In this document: positions 32,915 to 41,542 of the stretch, piece by piece
Position numbering within the stretch: position 1 is the first letter of the stretch
Layout: every line of letters starts with the position of its first letter
Source: JBBSOK01 sp965219125
GTDB taxonomy: Bacteria > Bacteroidota > Bacteroidia > Flavobacteriales > Flavobacteriaceae
NCBI GenBank assembly: GCA_965219125.1
Contig: CBDCMO010000002.1
Span: 1,116,001 to 1,180,000 of the forward strand
Length of the DNA stretch: 64,000 nt
Direction: 5' to 3'
Program-made: the position numbers and the translations under genes
Notes under the pieces: model-generated
Seen by the model: the letters and a program-made list of their open reading frames with translations, nothing else
Database searches by the model: none
Told to the model about the DNA's origin: nothing

Positions 32915-32988
32915 GGATATATGTACAAATATATTCGTTATCCGTTCTTAACGGTTAAATATACATAAACCAATGTAAAAAGCTGTCT
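32915..32988 (+). repeat. 73-bp direct repeat, left copy
   Basis: Aligned without gaps with 35256-35328 (offset 2340), about seven mismatches. Both contain CCGTT(C/G)TTAACGG, a short hairpin, and the shared run ACAAATATATTCGTTATCCG. The two copies bound the segment carrying the moxR remnant, the YdeI-family gene and the HNH gene. The 363-nt gap 32868-33231 holds this repeat, the moxR remnant and the second REP-like element. Confidence 0.85.
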
Positions 32989-33046
32989 ATAAAAATGGTT
33001 GGAACCAATCTTATAGACAGCTTGTACTATTTTATTACATACTGTT

Positions 33047-33166
33047 TTAAAAAAAGCTTTTGATAATCTCTTCAATACTCAAGCCTTCAGCTTCAGCTTT
33101 GTAGTTTTTTATGAGACTGTGGCGTAGGATGCCGGTTGCTACGTGTTGTATGTTTTCTATATCTGG
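33047..33166 (-). pseudogene. duplicated 3' end of moxR (40 codons with stop)
   Basis: The minus strand reads PDIENIQHVATGILRHSLIK, NYKAEAEGLSIEEIIKSFF, stop. The intact MoxR protein at 36093 ends PDIVDVQHVATGILRHRLIK, NYKAEAEGLSIEDIIKSLF. Similarity stops abruptly at the codon for the Pro, exactly where the second REP-like element begins. It is a dead fragment, without a start. Confidence 0.9.
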
Positions 33167-33202
33167 GTAGGGACACGCGTTGCAAACGCGCGCCAGTGGG
33201 GG
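33167..33202 (+). repeat. REP-like element, copy 2
   Basis: Begins GTAGGGACACGCGTTGCAAA; CGCGTT and AACGCG arms can pair around GCAA. It shares its first 14 bases with 31154-31167 and directly follows the moxR fragment. Confidence 0.6.
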
Positions 33203-33231
33203 CATTTAATTGACACTATAATCTGATTTAA

Positions 33232-33811
33232 TTATTGAAACTTTTCACCTTTTGCAAGCATTTCTATAATCTCTTTCATTCGTTTCTCTCTTGTTTCTTG
33301 CTTTTTTGCAGTTTGAAGGCGAAATCCAATTGAAAATAGATTGGTCTTATTAAGGGTCAAAAAAAATGCTTCTGCTTTTTTGTTTTTGCTAATTTCTTTT
33401 AAAAAGTCATCAGGTATTGTCATTTTGCTTGGGGAGTCGTACGCTTTTTCCCAATTACCGTTAGCTTTGGCTTTTTCAATGGCTTTTAACCCTGCTTGTG
33501 TCATTCGCCCATCGTTAGTTAACCTTTCTACGTGTCCAATATTAACTTTAGACCAAATACTTTTTTCTCTTCTGGGAGTAAATTTTTGTAGCCAAGATTC
33601 TTCGTCAAATGTCTTTTTTTGTCCGTCTATCCACCCAAAGCAAAGAGCCACATCAAGAGCTTCTGCATAAGTGATCGTTTTTTTTTTTGGAATCTTTCTT
33701 GAAAATTTTAATCCATAGTCCACTTAAATTATCGTGGTTTTCAACAAGCCAAGTTTCAAATGTTTGAGTTGTTTCGAATTCTATAATTGGAAGTGTATCT
33801 AATTTGTCCAT
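33232..33811 (-). pseudogene. YdeI/OmpD-associated-family protein, frameshifted in an A11 tract
   Basis: From ATG 33811 the first frame gives MDKLDTLPIIEFETTQTFET, then WLVENHDNLSGLWIKIFKKD and SKKK, the start of this family. At a run of 11 A (plus-strand T at 33678-33688) the frame is lost; the other frame continues TITYAEALDVALCFGWIDGQ, a YdeI hallmark, to the stop at 33232. Removing one A restores 192 codons. The YdeI family is linked to resistance to antimicrobial peptides or to uncharacterised stress in Gram-negatives. Either the gene is phase-variable or broken, or the tract length is a sequencing error. A downstream GTG at 33723 could start a truncated product. Confidence 0.8.
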
Positions 33812-34111
33812 TTGTTGAAACTATTTCGGTCTGTTTTGCTTGCTGCTAACGTTCTTGGCTGTGGCAAGTAGGGCAGAAAATAGGCAGTTTCGTTTCGGTT
33901 AAGCACAAGCCGAATTTTTAAATTTTTCTAATTATCTTTCTTTTCCCGATTAGCCATACTTCGATAAACTCAGCACAAGCTTTAAAAATTTGGCGACCTC
34001 GCAAAAATGCCAAATCCTTTTGTTAGCAACGGCTCGCACTATGTTTTAGATACGTTGTTGGCAAACGTTTTTTACTCACAGTTCATTTCTTTATTCTTTT
34101 TTATAATTAAT
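33812..34111 (+). other. gene-free stretch with imperfect inverted ends
   Basis: No gene is visible. GCTAAC (33845-33850) and GTTAGC (34022-34027) are mirror ends of a 183-nt segment with internal partial symmetries such as AGCACAAGCCGAATTTTTAAATTT and AGCACAAGCTTTAAAAATTT. The layout resembles the long imperfect palindromes that surround accessory genes in Bacteroidota. It does not meet the integron attC consensus. Confidence 0.4.
34056..34066 (+). repeat. 11-bp inverted repeat, left end of HNH cassette
   Basis: TGTTGGCAAAC; its exact complement GTTTGCCAACA is at 35241-35251. Allowing one mismatch, the match extends three further bases (TTT) inward. Confidence 0.7.
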
Positions 34112-35155
34112 TTATAATTCAATTTTCGCTCCTTTCGTTCTGTTGCATCTCCAACATAAAGTTTGTAGATTATTTTCCGTTGAAAGCCCACCTTTAGAAA
34201 CTGGAATAATATGATCAATTTCTAACAGCAAATTTTGTTCGTCCTCAATGCTTAAATTGCAATTGCAACAAGTATAACTGTCTCTTTTTTTTATTCTTTC
34301 TCTTAAATTTGATGTCATTAATGCTCTTTGACCAGTAATACTTTTTCTCCATTTAATTTCATCATTTAAATATGTTATTAAATTGTTCAGATTCTCAATG
34401 TTTAATTTTATATTACATTTTGAAGAACTATTTCCTCCTGCTGATACATATTGAAAAGAAAAAATTGGGATGTATAAATCATTAAAATCTATATTTTCAA
34501 ATCCTAATTTATTAATAAGTTTATTTTTACTAAAATAAAAGATTAAGAAAGGAATAGATTTGGAAATACGACTTAATATTAATTCTCTTTCTTTTTGTAA
34601 TAATATTTTTCCTTCTTCTACCGAAATAAAATCATTTAGTACTTTTTCAAAATTCGATAGTGTTTTTTCATTTTTTTCAACATCAAAATATTTGCAAAAA
34701 TATTTAATAGGTTGAATACTTGCGTTTTTACAAACGGTTGCAGAGCAATGATGTATTCTATCATCTTTTACTTCTTTACTCCATTCTGTTCTTTTAAAGT
34801 TATAATTACTGTTATCTATCATTTTGCTTTTACCAAAATCATAGGATTTGATATTTACATAAGAATATTGCAATTCTTGAATATAATGATTTAGATTATT
34901 GCAGTTGGTAGTATGTTTTTTGATACTATCTTTTATATTTTTAAACTTGATGCTTTTAAAATAAAAGAAACTAAATATCTTGTAAGCTATAAATATTCCA
35001 ATACAAGCTATAATAACTATTAAAATCGGTTTCTTAAAAAAAACAATAGTTTCTATAAAAGAAGATAGTATATCTAAAATAAACTCCGCGATTGATATTA
35101 TTATCCAAGCTATAATTCCTAATATTATAAGAGCTCCTTGAGCTTTAGATTTCAT
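34112..35155 (-). CDS. membrane-anchored HNH endonuclease
   Basis: 347 residues. Two hydrophobic segments (about 7-30 and 42-62) anchor the N-terminus. Residues 65-270 are Lys/Asn-rich and unlike anything I recognise (FKNIKDSIKKHTTNCNNLNH...). The C-terminus is a zinc-bound HNH nuclease: CCNC, then DHIIPVSKGG (catalytic D-H), the Asn in TENNLQTLC, and CWRC. An HNH DNase tethered to the inner membrane would face the cytosol and could attack incoming DNA, a set-up seen in some phage-defence proteins. A-T content is higher than that of its neighbours, supporting acquisition. It is bounded by 11-bp inverted repeats. Confidence 0.8.
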   Translation of the reverse strand: MKSKAQGALIILGIIAWIIISIAEFILDILSSFIETIVFFKKPILIVIIACIGIFIAYKIFSFFYFKSIKFKNIKDSIKKHTTNCNNLNHYIQELQYSYVNIKSYDFGKSKMIDNSNYNFKRTEWSKEVKDDRIHHCSATVCKNASIQPIKYFCKYFDVEKNEKTLSNFEKVLNDFISVEEGKILLQKERELILSRISKSIPFLIFYFSKNKLINKLGFENIDFNDLYIPIFSFQYVSAGGNSSSKCNIKLNIENLNNLITYLNDEIKWRKSITGQRALMTSNLRERIKKRDSYTCCNCNLSIEDEQNLLLEIDHIIPVSKGGLSTENNLQTLCWRCNRTKGAKIEL

Positions 35156-35240
35156 ATTTATTCCTCTATATATAGTTAAGAATAACTCAATTTATCTTAA
35201 TTAAATCTACTTGAATTTGATTCTCGATGTTTTTTTAAAT

Positions 35241-35251
35241 GTTTGCCAACA
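35241..35251 (+). repeat. 11-bp inverted repeat, right end of HNH cassette
   Basis: GTTTGCCAACA, exact complement of 34056-34066. It lies 4 nt before the right copy of the 73-bp direct repeat. Confidence 0.7.
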
Positions 35252-35255
35252 TGTA

Positions 35256-35328
35256 GATATACGTACAAATATATTCGTTATCCGTTGTTAACGGTTAAAT
35301 ATAAATAAACGAATGTATAAAGCAGTCT
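35256..35328 (+). repeat. 73-bp direct repeat, right copy
   Basis: Partner of 32915-32988, with hairpin CCGTTGTTAACGG. It ends just before the stop of the DUF486-type gene at 35345. Confidence 0.85.
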
Positions 35329-35344
35329 TTGAAATTAGGGGTTT

Positions 35345-35713
35345 CTATTTTTTAAACATAAAATAAACCGCTAAGATTAGGAAGATACAGGCTATAATGT
35401 GGTTGGTCCTAAAGGTTTCGGTCTTGAAGACTATTAGGGTGAAGACGGCAAAGACTACTAAGGTTATTATTTCTTGTATTACCTTTAACTGCAGTAGCGT
35501 AAAGGGACCGCCGTTTTCTTTAAAGCCTATCCTGTTGGCGGGTACCTGAAACATATATTCAAAAAGGGCGATGCCCCAACTTATGAGTATGATGGAGATG
35601 AGCCCTAACTTGCTGAACCATTTTAATTCGGAAAATTTTAGATGGCCGTACCAAGCTATAACCATAAATGAGTTGCTTAAAATAAGAAGTGCAATGGTGG
35701 CAAATGCTTTCAT
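35345..35713 (-). CDS. DMT-family membrane protein, DUF486 type
   Basis: 122 residues with four helices. The signature W-Y-G-H-L-K (AWYGHLKF) and FEYMFQVPANRIGF are highly conserved in the DUF486 family of small membrane proteins related to the drug/metabolite transporter fold. Substrate unknown. It has a non-island look and marks the right edge of the accessory segment. Confidence 0.88.
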   Translation of the reverse strand: MKAFATIALLILSNSFMVIAWYGHLKFSELKWFSKLGLISIILISWGIALFEYMFQVPANRIGFKENGGPFTLLQLKVIQEIITLVVFAVFTLIVFKTETFRTNHIIACIFLILAVYFMFKK

Positions 35714-35889
35714 TAGGGTACTGTTTTAGTGTTGGACCGTATAAAAGTAAAACTCTTTATTGAAACTTTTGCAACTTTTTATTTATGGGTTGATTGCGGT
35801 ATTTTGCTTTTTGGAAAGGGGGGTTTTATGTGTGTTGAAGGGGATTGCCAATGGTGAAATACAATCAAGATGAAGTTCTTTAAAAAACG

Positions 35890-36093
35890 TTATTTCTTAC
35901 GATAGATGGTAATTAATTGAATGATGGAAAGGACTATTGCAAAAAATTGTACGAGTGATGCTATAAAAATGAAGAATGATCCGGTAAGGAAACTTATCTG
36001 CCAATGTAGTATTTTAAATAATGCGCCAAGGATGTAAAATACTATTCCAATTAAGAATAGTATTATTGGAACAGTGAATTTTTTAAGGTTCAC
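35890..36093 (-). CDS. small two-helix membrane protein with GldL-like motif
   Basis: 67 residues from a GTG that shares its G with the moxR stop (TAGTG). Two membrane helices (8-28 and 36-60) are linked by GALFKILHWQIS, a segment like the loop of GldL proteins of the gliding/T9SS motor (FKILHWP). It is too short to be GldL itself. It is translationally coupled to moxR; role unknown. Confidence 0.7.
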   Translation of the reverse strand: MNLKKFTVPIILFLIGIVFYILGALFKILHWQISFLTGSFFIFIASLVQFFAIVLSIIQLITIYRKK

Positions 36094-37046
36094 TAAAACA
36101 AACTTTTGATAATATCTTCAATACTCAACCCTTCTGCTTCGGCTTTGTAGTTTTTAATTAGCCTATGGCGTAGGATGCCGGTGGCTACGTGTTGTACATC
36201 TACAATGTCTGGAGAAAATTTTCCTTTTAACGCAGCTACTGCTTTTGCACCCAATATTAGGTTTTGGGAGGCTCTTGGCCCTGCGCCCCAATCTATATAT
36301 TCCTTTACCATTTTTGGTGCGGCGCTGCTGTTTGGTCTGGTTTTGCCAACCAAGGTTACGGCGTATTCTATTACATTGTCCGCAACTGGAATGCGCCTAA
36401 TAAGTTGTTGGAATTCTATAATTTCCGCTGCCGTAAATAAGGGATTTACGGTTTGGGTTTCGCCGGTTGTGGTGGCTTTTACCACGTCTACTTCTTCCGC
36501 AAATGTTGGGTAATCTAAGTTTATGGCGAACATAAATCTATCTAACTGTGCTTCCGGCAACGGGTAAGTTCCTTCTTGTTCTATTGGGTTTTGGGTTGCT
36601 AATACGAAGTATGGTAAATCTAATTTATAATTGGCGCCAGCAACGGTTACGGAACGTTCCTGCATTGCTTCAAGCAAAGCTGCTTGTGTTTTTGGTGGGG
36701 TTCGGTTAATTTCATCTGCCAAAATAATATTGGCGAAAATTGGGCCTTTTATAAACTTGAATTCACGATTCTGATCTAAAATTTCAGAACCTAGAATATC
36801 GCTTGGCATTAAATCTGGCGTGAATTGGATTCTTTTAAATTCCAATCCCAACGCTTGTGAAACGGTATTTACTAAAAGCGTTTTTGCCAAACCTGGCACA
36901 CCGATTAAAAGTGCGTGACCTCCTGCAAAAATGGATAGCAATACTTGCTCTACCACTTCATCTTGCCCAACAATTACCTTTTTTATTTCGGTTTTAAGGG
37001 CGTTGTATTTTTTTACCAATTGTTCTACTGCAGCAACGTCGCTCAT
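36093..37046 (-). CDS. MoxR-family AAA+ ATPase
   Basis: 317 residues. Walker A is GVPGLAKT, Walker B is ILADEINRTPPKTQAALLEAMQE, and sensor 1 is VLATQNPIEQEGTYPLPEAQLDRF. MoxR ATPases act as chaperone-like factors, often with a DUF58 or von Willebrand protein next door. Here such a partner is missing; the gene is followed by a small GldL-like protein and the accessory island, and a fragment of its 3' end sits on the far side of that island. It follows the PPIC gene by 12 nt. Confidence 0.93.
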   Translation of the reverse strand: MSDVAAVEQLVKKYNALKTEIKKVIVGQDEVVEQVLLSIFAGGHALLIGVPGLAKTLLVNTVSQALGLEFKRIQFTPDLMPSDILGSEILDQNREFKFIKGPIFANIILADEINRTPPKTQAALLEAMQERSVTVAGANYKLDLPYFVLATQNPIEQEGTYPLPEAQLDRFMFAINLDYPTFAEEVDVVKATTTGETQTVNPLFTAAEIIEFQQLIRRIPVADNVIEYAVTLVGKTRPNSSAAPKMVKEYIDWGAGPRASQNLILGAKAVAALKGKFSPDIVDVQHVATGILRHRLIKNYKAEAEGLSIEDIIKSLF

Positions 37047-37058
37047 AAATTGTATTCT

Positions 37059-38534
37059 TTATTTTTTCAACCAATTGCTTGTAAAGTCGCAATCTTGATA
37101 ATCGCTGCCCACATTTACATAGGTTTCCTTAATTTTCTTTTCTTGCCACTCGCCTATTGCATCAATCTGTTTTTTACGCAATGCCAACTCTTTTATACGC
37201 TCATAATCCTTTACATAATCTGCTTTATGCTCGGGATATTTTTTAGTTACGGTAAGAATCTTGAATTTACTTTTACCCGTGTAATCTCTGTCTGTATATA
37301 TTTTTGAAACTTCGCCCTCTTCTAAGTTATACACTTGCGCGCTTAAGGTTGGATCCATTTTTGTAAGATCGAATTTAGTATCTAAAGAAACGGGATTTAC
37401 CAATTGGCCACCATTACTTCTTGTTTCCTTTTCATCTGAAGAGGATTTTGCAGCATCTGCAAAGCTAACTTCTCCCGAAACGATTTTAGCGCGGACGTCT
37501 TCCAATCTTTTCTTGGCTTTATCGATTTCTTCTTGTGAAACATCTGGGAAAATGATGATGTGGCGAACGTCTATTTCCTGACCACGGATTTTTTCGACAT
37601 ATACAATGTGAAAGCCGAATTCGGTTTCGAATGGTTCACTTATTTCGCCTTCCAATAAAGAGAACGCTACATCCTTAAATTCTTTTGCGTAGGGTGAATC
37701 TCGCCGCAATGTTCCCAATTGCCCACCTTTTGAGGCAGAGCCATCTTTTGAATACAATACCGCTTTTGTGGCAAAACTGGCACCGTTATCAACAATATCT
37801 GCCCTTATTTCTGAAAGTTTGTTTATTGCATCCTGTTTTGCTTTTTCTGTAATTGTAGGTTCGGCAACTATTTGAGCAACCTCAATTTCTGAACCAAATA
37901 CGGGACGCTCGTCTTCCGGAATGCCGTAAAAAAACTGACGAACTTCTTCTGGCGTAACTTCAACTTTTTCTACTACTTTACGTTGCATTAAACCTGCAAG
38001 TTCGTTGGTTTTGTTTACTTCAAATAAATCTTTCCGCAAATCTGCCATATTATCTTTTCGGTAATATTGGGCTACTTTTTCTTCGGAACCCAATTCGCCA
38101 ATCATGTATTGAATTTGCTGATCAATTTTAGAATTTATTTCACTGTCCGGAACTAAAAGGCTATCAATTTTAGCTTGATGTGCATATAGTTTATCCTCCA
38201 TTAATTTGCCCATTAATTGGCAACGTGTAATACCTTCAACCGAGCCGCCTTGGGCTTGTATTTCAATATAACCTTTATCTATATCGCTATCCAAAATAAC
38301 ATAATCTCCCACCACGCCGCTAACGGCTTCAGCTTTGTAATGATTAAATTTTTTGAGCGAATCGTTATAAACAGCCGGTGGCGTTTCAATATATTCCTCA
38401 CTGTTTTTTATAACGCCGGTAGAATCTACTGTTACCACTTCCTGCGCTGAAGCAAAAAATGGAATTGCAATGAGTAACAAAGCGACTATTTTATTGATTG
38501 TTGTAAATTTCAAAATCGTTGTTTTTAATGGCAT
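37059..38534 (-). CDS. SurA-like periplasmic peptidylprolyl isomerase
   Basis: 491 residues. Signal peptide to about residue 30 (FFASAQE). The SurA N-domain follows (YVILDSDIDKGYIEIQAQGG..., CQLMGKLMEDKLYAHQAKID), then two PPIC parvulin domains (about 205-310 and 320-425), with EIEVAQIVAEPT...GGQLGTLRRDS and VRHIIIFPDVS...GGQLVNPVSLD. It helps outer membrane proteins fold. Its start lies inside the preceding gene, 44 nt of overlap, so translation is coupled. Confidence 0.9.
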   Translation of the reverse strand: MPLKTTILKFTTINKIVALLLIAIPFFASAQEVVTVDSTGVIKNSEEYIETPPAVYNDSLKKFNHYKAEAVSGVVGDYVILDSDIDKGYIEIQAQGGSVEGITRCQLMGKLMEDKLYAHQAKIDSLLVPDSEINSKIDQQIQYMIGELGSEEKVAQYYRKDNMADLRKDLFEVNKTNELAGLMQRKVVEKVEVTPEEVRQFFYGIPEDERPVFGSEIEVAQIVAEPTITEKAKQDAINKLSEIRADIVDNGASFATKAVLYSKDGSASKGGQLGTLRRDSPYAKEFKDVAFSLLEGEISEPFETEFGFHIVYVEKIRGQEIDVRHIIIFPDVSQEEIDKAKKRLEDVRAKIVSGEVSFADAAKSSSDEKETRSNGGQLVNPVSLDTKFDLTKMDPTLSAQVYNLEEGEVSKIYTDRDYTGKSKFKILTVTKKYPEHKADYVKDYERIKELALRKKQIDAIGEWQEKKIKETYVNVGSDYQDCDFTSNWLKK

Positions 38535-39345
38535 CTTTTGTAATATCTGTTTCCAGTTTTTTTATGAGTTCCAGCTTTCTTTTGTTCAAAATAATTTGTG
38601 TAATTGTTCCGCGGACGTAGGAAAGTGGGGCTACATCATTGGGATTAAGCACATTTTCAATTTTAACCAAATATATACCTAATGAATCTTGTAGTTGTGT
38701 AAAATTGCTTTTATTTAACACTTGGCTTTCTTTGCCTTGAATTACGGGTAAGGCTTCTAAAAGCACATCTTTTTGCACCCAAATAGAATCGTTGAAATTG
38801 TAAGTTTTATATTGAAATGCTACCTGCTGCAACTGCTTTTTATCTTTTGAATTGAATCTGCTAAGTTGTTCACGGGTTTTTGCAACATCATCATTGGTTT
38901 TATCCAATTGAATGTATCTCACTTTTACTAGCTGATCATTCAATTTAAAATTATCGCGGTTAGCGTCATAAAATTCCTTTAATTCCGAACCCGTTACCGT
39001 ACTATCTATTTGATTAAGGACAATTTGATTTTTGTAAGCTTCCGTATATAAATCTTTTTTATATTCTTGCACCAACTCTTCAAAATTTGCTTGCTTGTCC
39101 GGTGATAGGTTTACCAACGCTTTATTTATTAGCAATTGCTGTGTTGCCCAACGCGTAATAAAACTATTTACAATTAAAAGGCTATCTTCCTTTGACGTAT
39201 TTTTGGAGACCAAACCTTCCAAATCTGAGCTATATAAATATTCATTGTTAACCCGCGCGATGGCATCCTTTTTAGCTTCCGCCGAAAAATAGCCACACGA
39301 TATGAAGGTTAGCAATAAAAGTATATATGCAAAGATGGATTTCAT
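38491..39345 (-). CDS. periplasmic foldase-like lipoprotein
   Basis: 284 residues. Lipobox FISCG after about 16 residues, then a SurA/PrsA N-terminal-like helical domain (AIARVNNEYLYSSDLEGLVS, INKALVNLSPDKQANFEELVQEYKKDLYTEAYKNQI). The PPIC catalytic part is vestigial: a short strand-helix region with LVKVRYIQLD but no clear isomerase motif. A chaperone role without isomerase activity is inferred. It sits between the SurA-like gene, with which it overlaps by 44 nt, and a larger PPIase gene 2 nt away. Confidence 0.78.
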   Translation of the reverse strand: MKSIFAYILLLLTFISCGYFSAEAKKDAIARVNNEYLYSSDLEGLVSKNTSKEDSLLIVNSFITRWATQQLLINKALVNLSPDKQANFEELVQEYKKDLYTEAYKNQIVLNQIDSTVTGSELKEFYDANRDNFKLNDQLVKVRYIQLDKTNDDVAKTREQLSRFNSKDKKQLQQVAFQYKTYNFNDSIWVQKDVLLEALPVIQGKESQVLNKSNFTQLQDSLGIYLVKIENVLNPNDVAPLSYVRGTITQIILNKRKLELIKKLETDITKDAIKNNDFEIYNNQ

Positions 39346-39347
39346 TG

Positions 39348-41306
39348 TTATTTAGACAATTCCTTTTTAACTTTTTTAAGCACTTTTTTATCTACGTCAA
39401 CTTTATATTTATCCCGCAAACTCTGCGTCCATTGTTGTTCTAGCACATTTTGATAATCGCCAATTACACGGCCTTTTACTTCCTCGAACGTTTTTGGTGC
39501 GGGTTGCATTACGTCTTTCACGTTTACTACCACAAAACTATCTTCCACCTTGTAAATAGTTGAAACGCCGTTTTTAACCTCTAAATTGTTTGGCAGTTCT
39601 TTATCATCAATTTCAAAAGTTCCGTTTGAAACAATTACGTTTATGGTTTTATCTTTGTTCAACATATTTCTAATTTCTTCCGGCGTTTTTCCTTCCGTCA
39701 TTAAATTTTGAACTTGTTTCGCAATTTCTTCAGAATTTGCTGATACAATTTCAGCCTTAACACGTTTTTTCCAATTGTACTGATCTTTACTTTTTTCGTA
39801 ATAATTTTTTAATGCGATTGTATCATTTTTGGCTTTTTCCCAAACGTTGTTATTCATCACATCAAAAATCAACAAACCATTTCTGTATTCATTTAAGATT
39901 GCTGCGTAATCTTCATTTTCAAACTCAAGTTGCTCTTTAAAATACTTTTTTAGCTCTTCAGTCTCAAATTCATTGTAAAAATCATCAAGCAAGGATGCTT
40001 TACTTTTAAATGGTTTTGTTGTTTTCTGTCTTGCAGCAATAAAGTTGGCAAAATCAATATTCTTAACTTGTTTTTTACCAATAGTGAAAATTACCTTTTG
40101 ATTTCCAACAAAATTTGTGTCTAACATCCATTTACGGCTTGTAACCTCATCTCCTACTAGATTGTTGAAAAAAGACATATCCTTTCCGGTTTCCTTAAAA
40201 CCATATTTATCCTTAATTTGTTGGTCTATTGCATTTGTAATTATTTTACTACGGTCACCTTCTGCAACTTTCTTTTCCAACTCTTCTTTTTGATCTTCGA
40301 ATTTAGGTTCATCAAATTTTTGAACTAGCTTTATAATGTGCCATCCAAAATCTGTTTTTACAGGTTTTGTATAATCTCCGGGTTTATTTATTGCGTATGC
40401 AGCATCTTCAAACTCGGTTGAGCGTAAATCGCCACGGCTAAATTTATTTAACAATCCACCATTTTTAGCCGAACTTTTATCGTCGGAAAATTGTCTTGCC
40501 AAACTTTCGAAAGACTCGCCTTGTTGCAGTTTTGTGTAAATTTCGTTAACCCGTTGTTCTGGATCAAAAGTCCGTTCGCCGCTATTTGTACCAATCATAA
40601 TATGCGAAACTTCAATTTGTGGAGAGCGTTTTCTTCTATCCAAAACCTTGATTAAATGGTAGCCAAAACTGGTGCGGACAATATTCGAAATACTACCAAC
40701 TTTCGTTTTGTATCCTTCCGTTTCAAAAGGATATACTAAGTTAAAAACGGTAAAGTAACCCAAAACTCCGGCAGTTTTATCTGCGTTCGGCTCTTCGGAA
40801 TATTTTTTTGCAAGCGTTTCAAAATCTTCTCCTTTTAAAGCTCTATCTCGTAAATCCTTTATTTTGTTATACGCAATTAATGTGTCCTGCGGCGCATCTT
40901 CATACGTGGTTTTAATTAAAATATGTGCTGCCTTAATTTCTTCCGTTCCTCTTTCAAAAGCTTCACGCGCAAGATCTTCGGTTACATTATTTTTGAAAAT
41001 ATAATTACGGGAAAGTTGGTCTTGATAATCACTAAATTCGCGAATGTATTCTGGTTTCTTATTCAAATTTTGTGCGTAGGCTTCAGCAACTTTCAGTTTA
41101 TAATCCTCAAAAAGTGCCAAATAATTATCTACGTTTTTTTGAGATTCGTCTTGCACCAAATCAAGATTTTTGTTATAAACCTTTATAAATTCCGAAGCAT
41201 AAACTGGCTGCGAATTTACGGTCATTAAAACTTCTTTTTTGTTTTGCGAATTTGCAGTTAGTGAAAATAAAACTGCAGTAATTGTAAGAACAATAATCTT
41301 TTTCAT
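39348..41306 (-). CDS. large periplasmic PPIC-type peptidylprolyl isomerase
   Basis: 652 residues. Signal peptide to about residue 20 (LFSLTANSQN). A helical N-domain is followed by two parvulin domains: IKAAHILIKTTYEDAP...GVLGYFTVFN and IEVSHIMIGTNSGERT...GGLLNKFSRGD, each ending with the F-G-(Y/W)-H-(L/I)-I-K motif (FGYHLIKV, FGWHIIKLV). A long C-terminal region with a third degenerate domain follows. It is first gene of a four-gene chain of folding factors and MoxR. Confidence 0.9.
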   Translation of the reverse strand: MKKIIVLTITAVLFSLTANSQNKKEVLMTVNSQPVYASEFIKVYNKNLDLVQDESQKNVDNYLALFEDYKLKVAEAYAQNLNKKPEYIREFSDYQDQLSRNYIFKNNVTEDLAREAFERGTEEIKAAHILIKTTYEDAPQDTLIAYNKIKDLRDRALKGEDFETLAKKYSEEPNADKTAGVLGYFTVFNLVYPFETEGYKTKVGSISNIVRTSFGYHLIKVLDRRKRSPQIEVSHIMIGTNSGERTFDPEQRVNEIYTKLQQGESFESLARQFSDDKSSAKNGGLLNKFSRGDLRSTEFEDAAYAINKPGDYTKPVKTDFGWHIIKLVQKFDEPKFEDQKEELEKKVAEGDRSKIITNAIDQQIKDKYGFKETGKDMSFFNNLVGDEVTSRKWMLDTNFVGNQKVIFTIGKKQVKNIDFANFIAARQKTTKPFKSKASLLDDFYNEFETEELKKYFKEQLEFENEDYAAILNEYRNGLLIFDVMNNNVWEKAKNDTIALKNYYEKSKDQYNWKKRVKAEIVSANSEEIAKQVQNLMTEGKTPEEIRNMLNKDKTINVIVSNGTFEIDDKELPNNLEVKNGVSTIYKVEDSFVVVNVKDVMQPAPKTFEEVKGRVIGDYQNVLEQQWTQSLRDKYKVDVDKKVLKKVKKELSK

Positions 41307-41542
41307 TTCAAAAATATTAGGTTTTAAATTGAAGTAATTTTTCTTCGTAATATGATTTTGCTAAAGCAACGTGCAAAAGTAACAAAAACGAGGTGTTGCA
41401 CAACTCAGATTTAGAAGTCATTTAACATGGATTTATCTTTTATATGAATTTTCCCAGAATTTTAAATTGAATTAAAAATATAGATTTAGTTTAGTAACCC
41501 AATAAATTTGAATTTTTGCGAAATTTGCCGAAGTTGTAACGA

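Noticed and set aside
33845..34027. Integron attC site
   Set aside because: Ends are GCTAAC and GTTAGC, but the full RYYYAAC and GTTRRRY cores are not met and no integrase is seen.
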